Below are positions 1-5,878 of a stretch of DNA of 8,976 bases, piece by piece. How positions within the stretch are numbered: the stretch's first letter is position 1; each line of letters begins with the position of its first letter. The notes below the pieces were generated by a model. It was not told the DNA's origin. It saw only the letters and a program-made list of their open reading frames with translations, and made no database searches. The stretch is from Planctomycetaceae bacterium (GTDB taxonomy: Bacteria; Planctomycetota; UBA1135; GCA-002686595), in contig JABWBL010000107.1 in the NCBI GenBank assembly GCA_013360535.1, positions 1-8,976 on the forward strand. Reading direction: 5' to 3'. The position numbers and the translations under genes were made by a program.

Positions 1-16
1 GTCTCTCGAACGCGGT

Positions 17-28
17 CGCCGGCCGGCG
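17..28. repeat. 12-bp perfect palindrome CGCCGGCCGGCG
   Basis: The sequence CGCCGGCCGGCG equals its own reverse complement. It lies just upstream of the promoter-like hexamers. A dimeric regulator could bind such a site, but in DNA this rich in G and C perfect GC palindromes also arise by chance, so an operator role is only a possibility. Confidence 0.2.
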
Positions 29-42
29 CGGAGCGGCCCGGC

Positions 43-71
43 TTGCGCCCCCGCGGGGCCGTGCCTATCCT
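43..71 (+). promoter_or_regulatory. Weak sigma70-like promoter candidate
   Basis: TTGCGC (43-48) and TATCCT (66-71) are separated by 17 bases, the ideal spacing for a housekeeping promoter. The first hexamer matches the -35 consensus at three of six positions and the second matches the -10 consensus at four of six. If real, transcription would begin near 78 and give a leader of about 115 bases containing the UUCG hairpin. The match is weak and the lineage is unknown. Confidence 0.22.
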
Positions 72-137
72 CGCTGCCCCCGAGAATCCGGAGAGCCGCG
101 CGCGAAGTCTCGCGCAGCCCTTCCCGTTCTCGGTCCC

Positions 138-159
138 AAGGGGCCCTTCGGGGCCGTTT
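138..159 (+). terminator. UUCG-capped hairpin with T-rich tail (terminator or leader attenuator)
   Basis: GGCCC (142-146) and GGGCC (151-155) pair perfectly around TTCG (147-150), forming the very stable C(UUCG)G tetraloop. After one G-G mismatch (141/156) the stem can continue with G140-T157, A139-T158 and A138-T159. The sequence GTTTCC follows. This resembles intrinsic terminators of G+C-rich bacteria, though the T run is short and overlaps the lower stem. It could end a gene upstream of the window, or act as an attenuator in the leader of the first thiolase gene. Confidence 0.45.
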
Positions 160-180
160 CCGTCCACCTTCCACTCCCTG

Positions 181-193
181 CGGAGGCCCTCCG
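181..193 (+). promoter_or_regulatory. Strong Shine-Dalgarno inside an inverted repeat, setting a TTG start
   Basis: GGAGG (182-186) sits seven bases before TTG at 194, which is ideal Shine-Dalgarno spacing and the main reason for choosing this start. The 13 bases CGGAGGCCCTCCG are an inverted repeat around a central C. As RNA, CGGA can pair with TCCG over a five-base loop and would partly cover the ribosome-binding site. Confidence 0.6.
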
Positions 194-1396
194 TTGCAGC
201 AGGCGTCGCGCCCCCAAGGCCCGGCCGTCGTGATCACCCACGCCGTCCGCACGCCGATCGGGAAGTTCATGGGCAGCCTGTCGGAGCTCTCCTCGGCGGA
301 CCTCGGCGTCCACGCGGTGAAGGGCCTGCTGGCGCGCTCGGGGCTCGATCCGGCGCAGGTGGGCGAGGTGCTCGTCGGCAACGGTCGTCAGGCCGGCGGT
401 GGCCCGAACGTCGCGCGGCAGATCTCGGTGCGCTCTGGCGTCCCGGTCACGACGCCAGCCTGGACGGTCAACATGGCCTGTGGGTCGGGCCTGAAGGCGC
501 TCTTGCTCATCGCGGACTCGATTCGGCTCGGTCGCACGGAGGTCGGCATCGCGGCGGGCACCGAGTCGATGAGCCGGCTGCCCTTCATGCTGCCCGACTT
601 CCGCAAGGGCTATCGCCTCGGGCACCAGCCGGTGGTCGACGGCATGTACAAGGACGGCTTCGTCTGCCCGCTCGCCAACATGGTGATGGGCGAGACGGCG
701 GAGAAGCTCGCGCGCGACTTGGGCATCACGCGGGACGAGCAGGACCAGTTCGCGCTCGCGAGCCAGCACAAGAGCCAGGCGGCGCGCCAAAAGGGCCTGT
801 GTGCCGACGAAATCGTGCCCGTCGAGCTCGCGGGCAAGAAGGGCACGACGCTGTTCGCGGCGGACGAGCACGTGCGCGACGACGCGACGATCGCCGACAT
901 GGCGAAGCTGCCGCCGGTGTTCAGCAAGCAGGGCTCGGTGACGGCGGGCAACGCGAGCGGCATCACCGATGGTGCGGCGGCGTTGCTCGTGATGACGGCG
1001 GAGCGCGCGGCGAAGCTCGGGTACGAGCCGCTGGCGACGCTCGGGCACGCGACGGAGGCCGGAGTGCCGCCGGAGATCATGGGCGTCGGGCCCGTGCCGG
1101 CGGTGCGCGCTCTCGAGCAGCGCAACGGCCTCAAGGTCGGTCAGTACGACCTGATCGAGCTCAACGAGGCCTTCGCGGCGCAGGTGCTCGCCTGCCACCG
1201 CGACCTCGCGCTTCCGATGGAGCGCGTCAACGTCAACGGCGGGGCGATCAGCCTAGGCCATCCGATCGGGTGCACCGGAGCGCGCATCGTCGTGACGCTC
1301 CTGCACGAGATGAAGCGCCGCAACGCGCGGAACGGGCTCGCGACGCTGTGCATCAGCGGCGGCCTCGGGCTCGCGGCGGCGTTCGAGAAAAACTGA
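194..1396 (+). CDS. Thiolase 1 (acetyl-CoA C-acetyltransferase / 3-ketoacyl-CoA thiolase)
   Basis: This 400-residue cytosolic enzyme is predicted to cleave a 3-ketoacyl-CoA with CoA to give acetyl-CoA, or to condense two acetyl-CoA to acetoacetyl-CoA. All thiolase landmarks are present: the nucleophilic Cys96 in NMACGSG, an MGETAE motif near 165-170, Asn324-Glu325-Ala326-Phe327, His356 in GHP, and the second catalytic Cys386 in CISGG. Length is normal for the family (about 390-400). The TTG start is preferred because GGAGG lies seven bases upstream and the family's first beta-strand ([13 protein letters not shown]) begins near residue 11. An in-frame GTG at 230 would cut into that strand. The motifs do not decide between the biosynthetic and degradative types. 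It begins the operon, 16 bases before the dehydrogenase gene. Confidence 0.95.
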   Translation: MQQASRPQGPAVVITHAVRTPIGKFMGSLSELSSADLGVHAVKGLLARSGLDPAQVGEVLVGNGRQAGGGPNVARQISVRSGVPVTTPAWTVNMACGSGLKALLLIADSIRLGRTEVGIAAGTESMSRLPFMLPDFRKGYRLGHQPVVDGMYKDGFVCPLANMVMGETAEKLARDLGITRDEQDQFALASQHKSQAARQKGLCADEIVPVELAGKKGTTLFAADEHVRDDATIADMAKLPPVFSKQGSVTAGNASGITDGAAALLVMTAERAAKLGYEPLATLGHATEAGVPPEIMGVGPVPAVRALEQRNGLKVGQYDLIELNEAFAAQVLACHRDLALPMERVNVNGGAISLGHPIGCTGARIVVTLLHEMKRRNARNGLATLCISGGLGLAAAFEKN

Positions 1397-1412
1397 AAGG
1401 AAGCAGAGTTCG

Positions 1413-2330
1413 ATGGCGATCCAGAAAGTTGGCGTGGTCGGCTGCGGCCTGATGGGCCACGGCATCGTGCAGGTGGCGGCGCAAGGCGGCTGTCAGGTGG
1501 TCGTGCTCGAGGCCGAGCAGAAGTTCCTCGACAGCGGGCTCGCCCGCATCGACAAGAGCCTCACGAAGCTCGCCGAGAAGGCTGCGGAGAAGGCCGTCAA
1601 GGAAGGCAAGGCGAACGAGGCCGACGCCAAGGCGAAGGCCACGGCCGATGCGGCCGCCACGCGCGCGCGCATCCGCGGCACGACGAGCCAGCAGGACCTC
1701 GCCGATTGCGATCTCGTGATCGAGGCGATCGTCGAGAACCTCGACGTCAAGAAGAAGCTCTTCAAGGAACTCGGCGCGATCTGCAAGGCAAGCACGATCT
1801 TCGCGTCGAACACGAGCTCGTTCCCGATCGGCGAGATGGCGACGGCTTCGGGCCGCCCCGCGCGTTTCGTCGGCCTGCACTTCTTCAACCCGGTGCAGCT
1901 GATGAAGCTCGTCGAGGTCGTGCGCACGGACTCGACCGACGCGCAGGTGTTCGAGGACGCGAAGGCGTTCGGTGCGGCCTGCGGCAAGGCGCCCGTCGCC
2001 TGCAAGGACACGCCGGGCTTCGTCGTCAACCGGCTGCTCGTTCCTTACATGACCGAAGCGATGCGCATGCTGGAGCGCGGTGACGCGACGGCCCAGGACA
2101 TCGACACGGCCATGAAGCTCGGTTGCGGATACCCGATGGGCCCGATCGAGCTCACGGATTACGTCGGTCTCGACACGACGCTGTTCATCGTCGAGGGCTG
2201 GACCAAGCGCTACCCCGACGAGCCGGCTTTCACCGTGCCGGCGGTGCTGCGCGAGAAGGTCAAGCTCGGCAAGCTCGGTCGCAAGACGGGCGAAGGTTTC
2301 TACAAGTGGGAAGGAGACAAGCGCGCATGA
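1413..2330 (+). CDS. hbd: 3-hydroxyacyl-CoA (3-hydroxybutyryl-CoA) dehydrogenase
   Basis: This enzyme interconverts L-3-hydroxyacyl-CoA and 3-ketoacyl-CoA with NAD(H), the third step of beta-oxidation. The 305-residue product has an N-terminal Rossmann domain with GCGLMG at 10-15 and Glu33 after strand 2, which favours NAD over NADP. Catalytic residues are visible: Ser135 or Ser136 in SNTSS, His156 in HFFNP, Glu168 in the VEVV segment, and Asn206 in PGFVVNR. The C-terminal domain ends with [12 protein letters not shown] lysine/alanine/glutamate-rich helical stretch at about 50-85 is longer than in typical stand-alone bacterial enzymes of about 280 residues and resembles mitochondrial HADH. 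AAGGAAG at 1397-1403 serves as ribosome-binding site. Its stop overlaps the next start (ATGA), implying translational coupling. It lacks the hydratase domain of FadB-type fusions; the hydratase is a separate gene downstream. Confidence 0.95.
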   Translation: MAIQKVGVVGCGLMGHGIVQVAAQGGCQVVVLEAEQKFLDSGLARIDKSLTKLAEKAAEKAVKEGKANEADAKAKATADAAATRARIRGTTSQQDLADCDLVIEAIVENLDVKKKLFKELGAICKASTIFASNTSSFPIGEMATASGRPARFVGLHFFNPVQLMKLVEVVRTDSTDAQVFEDAKAFGAACGKAPVACKDTPGFVVNRLLVPYMTEAMRMLERGDATAQDIDTAMKLGCGYPMGPIELTDYVGLDTTLFIVEGWTKRYPDEPAFTVPAVLREKVKLGKLGRKTGEGFYKWEGDKRA

Positions 2331-3271
2331 TTCTCGCACTGTTCGCCGCTGTTCCGGTCGCCGTCGGCGGTCCGGAGATCCGCTGGAACGCCCCGTCGCT
2401 GCACGTGGCTGGCCAGCCCTTCAAGGTCCAGATCGAAGTGACGGCGCCCAAGGATGGCGCGGTCGTCTCCGGCTGGCTGCTCTCGCCGGGGGCCTTCTCG
2501 GTCGACGGCAAGGCGCTCGCCAAGCGCGAGGAGACCGGCGCGCTCACGCTGCCGCCGGGCTTCAAGCTCCAAGGGGAAGTCGACCTCGGCTCGTACCTCG
2601 ACGGCAAGGGCGAGTTCCAGCTCGCTTACGCGCCGGACTTCGCCGACACCAAGCCGGTGGCGGTGCGTGCGCTCGAGGCGGTCGAGCCCAAGAAGCTCGA
2701 CTTCATGACGATGCCGCTCGAGGACCTCGACAAGTACCTCGTGCTGCTGCAGACCAACCGCGGCAACATCCTCGTGCGCATGTGGCCGCACATCGCGCCC
2801 GAGCACTCGCGCAACTACCTCGACCTGTCGTACATCGGCTTCTACGACAAGACGACGTTCCACCGCGTCATCCCGCGCTTCATGATCCAGGGCGGCGACC
2901 CGACGGGCACCGGCACCGGCAACGGACCGCGCCAGCTCAAGGCCGAGTTCAACCCGGCCGTGAAGCACATGAAGGGCACGCTGTCCGCGGCGCGCACGCA
3001 GGATCCGAACTCGGCCTCGTGCCAGTTCTTCATCATGCACGACAAGGCGCCGCACCTCGATGGCCAGTACTCGGCCTTCGGCGAGACCGTGATGGGGCTC
3101 GACGTGGTCGACCTGATCGTGTCGACGCCGCGTGGGCAGGCCGACAAGCCGAACTCGCCGCAGGTGATCGAGCGCGCGATCGTCGTGCTGCGCCCGAGCT
3201 GGGTCCCGGCCGAGCCGAGCCAGTCCAAGAACGGTCCGCCGTCCGTCCCCGTCCCCGTTGGAGGCAAGTGA
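2327..3271 (+). CDS. Cyclophilin-type peptidyl-prolyl isomerase with extra N-terminal domain, possibly exported
   Basis: The 314-residue protein catalyses cis-trans isomerisation of Xaa-Pro bonds in proteins. The cyclophilin domain spans about 137-290: Phe178-His179-Arg180 with the catalytic Arg, FMIQGGD at 185-191, Gln233-Phe234-Phe235, and HLDG at 243-246. The usual active-site His near the end of the domain is Tyr248, as in many bacterial members. Residues 1-14 are hydrophobic ([15 protein letters not shown]) and could be a short signal sequence, but there is no positive N-region. Residues 16-120 form a predicted beta-rich segment I cannot assign. The tail is rich in Pro and Ser. The ATG at 2327 is chosen because it overlaps the previous stop (ATGA) and has AAGGAGA at 2311-2317; upstream in-frame extension would run inside the dehydrogenase gene and encode an Arg-rich shadow. 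It lies just before a second cyclophilin gene. Confidence 0.9.
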   Translation: MILALFAAVPVAVGGPEIRWNAPSLHVAGQPFKVQIEVTAPKDGAVVSGWLLSPGAFSVDGKALAKREETGALTLPPGFKLQGEVDLGSYLDGKGEFQLAYAPDFADTKPVAVRALEAVEPKKLDFMTMPLEDLDKYLVLLQTNRGNILVRMWPHIAPEHSRNYLDLSYIGFYDKTTFHRVIPRFMIQGGDPTGTGTGNGPRQLKAEFNPAVKHMKGTLSAARTQDPNSASCQFFIMHDKAPHLDGQYSAFGETVMGLDVVDLIVSTPRGQADKPNSPQVIERAIVVLRPSWVPAEPSQSKNGPPSVPVPVGGK

Positions 3272-3272
3272 G

Positions 3273-3782
3273 ATGAGCAAGGTCCATCCGCTCGCGGGCG
3301 TGACCGCGACCCTCGAGACCTCCGCGGGCTCGATGACGCTCGAGTTCTTCCCCGACAAGGCCCCCGGGCATGTCGAGAACTTCGTCAAGCTCGCCGAGAA
3401 GGGCTTCTACGACGGCACCGTGTTCCACCGCACGATTCCCGGTTTCATGATCCAGGGCGGCTGCCCGGACGGGAACGGGATGGGCGGGCCCGGTTACAAG
3501 ATCAAGGCCGAGTTCAACGACACGGCGCACGTGCGCGGCATCCTCTCGATGGCGCGTTCGAGCGACCCCAACTCCGCGGGCTCGCAGTTCTTCATCTGCC
3601 ACGGCGACGCGCGCTTCCTCGATCGCCAGTACACGGCGTTCGGCAAGCTCGTCGCAGGCGACGACACGCTCGACAAGATCGCCAAGGCGCCGACGGTGCG
3701 CGGCGGCGAGAACTCGAAGCCGGTCACCCCGGTCAAGATCGTCAAGGTCACCGTGACGCGGCCCGCCGCGCAGGGAAAGTGA
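3273..3782 (+). CDS. Cyclophilin-type peptidyl-prolyl isomerase, cytoplasmic single-domain
   Basis: A 169-residue single-domain cyclophilin without signal sequence, expected to act in the cytosol on prolyl bonds during protein folding. Active-site landmarks are Phe51-His52-Arg53, FMIQGG at 58-63, Met93-Ala94-Arg95, Gln105-Phe106-Phe107 and Leu116-Asp117. In the motif usually read as QGGD the Asp is Cys64. The ATG at 3273 is one base after the preceding stop and has GGAGG at 3260-3264 with an eight-base spacer; a TTG five codons upstream is therefore unlikely. The protein shares the GFYD-x3-FHR block and the DPNSA block with its upstream neighbour, so the two are probably an old, strongly diverged tandem duplication. 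It sits one base before the hydratase gene and is almost certainly co-translated with it. Confidence 0.95.
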   Translation: MSKVHPLAGVTATLETSAGSMTLEFFPDKAPGHVENFVKLAEKGFYDGTVFHRTIPGFMIQGGCPDGNGMGGPGYKIKAEFNDTAHVRGILSMARSSDPNSAGSQFFICHGDARFLDRQYTAFGKLVAGDDTLDKIAKAPTVRGGENSKPVTPVKIVKVTVTRPAAQGK

Positions 3783-3783
3783 C

Positions 3784-4566
3784 ATGGAGCTGAAGTACCT
3801 GCTCTGCGAGACCGTCGACGGCATCGCGACGGTCACGATCAACCGGCCGGAGAAGATGAACGCGCTCAACGCCGCCGTGCTCGGCGAGCTGGCGTGCTGC
3901 TTCGACGCGCTCAAGGCCGACACGAACGTGCGCGGCGTGATCCTTACCGGCGCCGGCGAGAAGGCCTTCGTCGCGGGCGCGGACATCAACGAGCTCGCCA
4001 AGATGAAGGCGCTCGAGGCGAAGGACGTCGCGTTCTTCGGCCAGCAGGTGTTCTCGCGTCTGGAGACCTTGGCGAAGCCGTCGATCGCGATGATCAACGG
4101 CTTCGCGCTCGGCGGCGGTTGCGAGCTCGCGCTCGCCTGCACGCTGCGCACGGCCTCGAAGACGGCGAAGCTCGGCCTGCCGGAAGTTTCGCTCGGCATC
4201 ATCCCCGGCTACGGCGGCACGCAGCGCCTCGCGCGCATCGCGGGCCCGGGCGTGGCGCGCGAGTGGGTGCTCACCGGCGACATGGTCACGGCCGAGGAAG
4301 CGTGGCGCGTCGGCGTCATCAACCGCCTGTTCGAGGCGGCCGAGCTCAAGGAAGGCACGACCAAGCTGATGAAGACCATCCTGTCGCGTGGCCCGGTGGC
4401 CGTGCGGCTTGCGATGGAGACCATCCGGCGTGGCCTGAACATGAGCCAGCAGGAGGGCGAGGTGATCGAGTCCGACATGTTCGGGCTCGCCTCGACCACC
4501 GAGGACATGCGCGAGGGCATGGCGGCCTTCCTCGAGAAGCGCAAGGCCGCATTCAAGGGCTGCTAG
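3784..4566 (+). CDS. Enoyl-CoA hydratase (crotonase family)
   Basis: This 260-residue enzyme should add water to trans-2-enoyl-CoA, giving L-3-hydroxyacyl-CoA for the dehydrogenase encoded upstream. The crotonase fold signatures are intact: the oxyanion-hole Ala64 region (AGADI, 64-68), the second oxyanion Gly111 in ALGGGCELA, and both catalytic acids, Glu114 and Glu134 (in GLPEVSLG). The motif PGYGGTQRL follows at 141-149. With both glutamates present a true hydratase is far more likely than an isomerase or a decarboxylating relative. The C-terminal segment REGMAAFLEKRKAAFKG resembles mitochondrial short-chain enoyl-CoA hydratase. AGGGA at 3772-3776 is the ribosome-binding site. It ends with TAG and is followed by the only sizeable gap in the operon. 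Confidence 0.95.
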   Translation: MELKYLLCETVDGIATVTINRPEKMNALNAAVLGELACCFDALKADTNVRGVILTGAGEKAFVAGADINELAKMKALEAKDVAFFGQQVFSRLETLAKPSIAMINGFALGGGCELALACTLRTASKTAKLGLPEVSLGIIPGYGGTQRLARIAGPGVAREWVLTGDMVTAEEAWRVGVINRLFEAAELKEGTTKLMKTILSRGPVAVRLAMETIRRGLNMSQQEGEVIESDMFGLASTTEDMREGMAAFLEKRKAAFKGC

Positions 4567-4660
4567 AGGCCCGATTTCGATTCCAGAGAGGGGCAGGTCG
4601 CCGCACGCGGTCCACAGCGGGCCGCGCCAGCGGCTCGCCCCATTCCCCAAGAAACCTGCG
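4567..4660 (+). other. Structured intergenic gap before thiolase 2
   Basis: This 94-base gap is the longest between genes in the window. Three nested complementary pairs are visible: GGGGC 4590-4594 with GCCCC 4637-4641, GCCGC 4600-4604 with GCGGC 4630-4634, and CGCGG 4606-4610 with CCGCG 4622-4626, with an 11-base apical loop. No T run follows, so it is not a standard intrinsic terminator. It may be an RNA processing or stability element, or the leader of an internal promoter. Chance pairing is quite possible at this G+C content. Confidence 0.3.
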
Positions 4661-5875
4661 ATGGCGGACATGAGCAAGAACCTGGTGATCGTCGGCGGCG
4701 CGCGCACGCCGATGTGCGAGTACGTCGGAACCCCCGGCTACGGCAAGTTCAAGGACGTGAGCGCCATCGAGCTCGCGGCGCACGCCGCCAAGCACGCGCT
4801 CGAGCGCTCGAAGGTCCCGGCCTCGGCGATCGACCACGTCGTGATCGGCAACGCGCTGCAGACCTCGACAGACGCGATCTACGGCGCGCGGCACGTCGGC
4901 TTGCGCGCGGGTGCGCCGCAGGCGGCGGGCGGGCTCACCGTCAATCGCCTGTGCGGCTCGGGCATCCAGTCGATCGTGAGCGCCTCGCAGATGATCCTGC
5001 TCGGCGAGTCGCAGGTCGCGCTCGCGGGCGGCATGGAGAACATGTCGCAGGCGCCGTTCTGCATGTACGGCACGCGCGCGGGGATCCCGTTCGGCGTGCA
5101 GCCGCAGCTCGTCGACATGCTCTTCGGCAGCCTGAAGGATCCGCTGGCGGACCTGTTCATGGCGCAGACCGCCGAGAACCTGGCCAAGCGCCTCGGCATC
5201 AGCCGCGAGGAGCAGGACCGCTTCGCGCTGCGCAGCCACCAGCTCGGTGCCGCGGCGGTGAAGGAGAAGCGTTTTGCCGAGGAAATCGCGCCGTTGACGG
5301 TCAAGGGCCGCAAGGGTGACGAGGTCATCGACACCGACGACCACATCAAGCCCGACACGACGCTCGAAGGTCTCGCCAAGCTGCGCGCGGCCTTCGGCAA
5401 GGACGGCACCGTGACCGCGGGCAACGCGAGCGGCATCGTCGACGGCGCCGCGGCGGTGGTCGTGACGACGGACGAGCGCGCGAAGGCCGATGGCCTCGAC
5501 GTGTTCGCGGAGATCGTCGGCTGGGCCGCGGTCGGTTGCGACCCGCGCGAGATGGGCATCGGTCCGGTGCCCGCGATCCAGGCCTGCCTCGCGCGCACCG
5601 GCATCAAGCTCGCGCAGCTCGACCGCATCGAGATCAACGAGGCCTTCTCGGCGCAGTACCTCGCCTGCGAGAAGGAACTCGGCCTCGATCGCGAGCGTTG
5701 CAACGTCAACGGCGGTGCGATCAGCCTCGGGCACCCGCTCGGCGCGACCGGCACGCGCCTGGTGATCACGCTGATGTACGAGCTGCGCCGCAAGGGCCTG
5801 CGCTACGGCATGGCGTCGGCCTGCATCGGCGGTGGCCAGGGCATCGCGATCCTGATCAAGAACCCGAAGGCCTGA
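4661..5875 (+). CDS. Thiolase 2 (3-ketoacyl-CoA thiolase, ACAA2-like)
   Basis: A 404-residue thiolase with all catalytic residues: nucleophilic Cys98 in NRLCGSG, Asn326-Glu327-Ala328-Phe329, His358 in GHPLG and Cys388 in ACIGGGQG. It differs clearly from thiolase 1: the segment before the active site (TDAIYGARHVGLR), the MAQTAENLA motif at 167-175 in place of MGETAE, and the CIGGGQGIAI ending all recall mitochondrial ACAA2-type 3-ketoacyl-CoA thiolases. It therefore probably handles a different chain length, cleaving 3-ketoacyl-CoA to acetyl-CoA. Two starts are possible, ATG at 4661 and ATG at 4670. Neither has a strong Shine-Dalgarno, and the first is taken provisionally. It ends three bases before the aconitase-like gene, linking the lipid and tricarboxylate modules. 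Confidence 0.93.
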   Translation: MADMSKNLVIVGGARTPMCEYVGTPGYGKFKDVSAIELAAHAAKHALERSKVPASAIDHVVIGNALQTSTDAIYGARHVGLRAGAPQAAGGLTVNRLCGSGIQSIVSASQMILLGESQVALAGGMENMSQAPFCMYGTRAGIPFGVQPQLVDMLFGSLKDPLADLFMAQTAENLAKRLGISREEQDRFALRSHQLGAAAVKEKRFAEEIAPLTVKGRKGDEVIDTDDHIKPDTTLEGLAKLRAAFGKDGTVTAGNASGIVDGAAAVVVTTDERAKADGLDVFAEIVGWAAVGCDPREMGIGPVPAIQACLARTGIKLAQLDRIEINEAFSAQYLACEKELGLDRERCNVNGGAISLGHPLGATGTRLVITLMYELRRKGLRYGMASACIGGGQGIAILIKNPKA

Positions 5876-5878
5876 GCC

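Larger units (their letters stand above)
1..193. other. Upstream non-coding region
   Basis: I see no convincing gene in these bases. Open frames cross the stretch on both strands, but their translations are Arg/Pro/Ala-rich, as expected for G+C-rich shadow frames, and none resembles a protein family. The region holds a 12-bp perfect palindrome (17-28), a weak promoter-like pair (43-71), a UUCG-capped hairpin (138-159) and the ribosome-binding site of the first gene. It is most likely the 5' control region of the operon and may include the end of an upstream transcription unit lying outside the window. Confidence 0.6.

Noticed and set aside
43..1452. Long plus-strand frame overlapping thiolase 1
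   Set aside because: The product is Arg/Gly/Ala/Pro-rich and low in complexity, while the overlapping frame encodes a complete thiolase with every catalytic residue.
2123..2326. Extended N-terminus for the first cyclophilin
   Set aside because: This in-frame extension lies wholly inside the dehydrogenase gene and is Arg-rich. The ATG at 2327 has a good ribosome-binding site and the ATGA overlap.
3258..3272. TTG start five codons upstream for the second cyclophilin
   Set aside because: It would overlap the previous gene and lie on the Shine-Dalgarno sequence itself; ATG at 3273 has correct spacing from GGAGG.
2327..3782. Possible frameshifted single cyclophilin or fusion
   Set aside because: Each gene has its own complete cyclophilin domain, start, stop and ribosome-binding site, so they are two separate genes.
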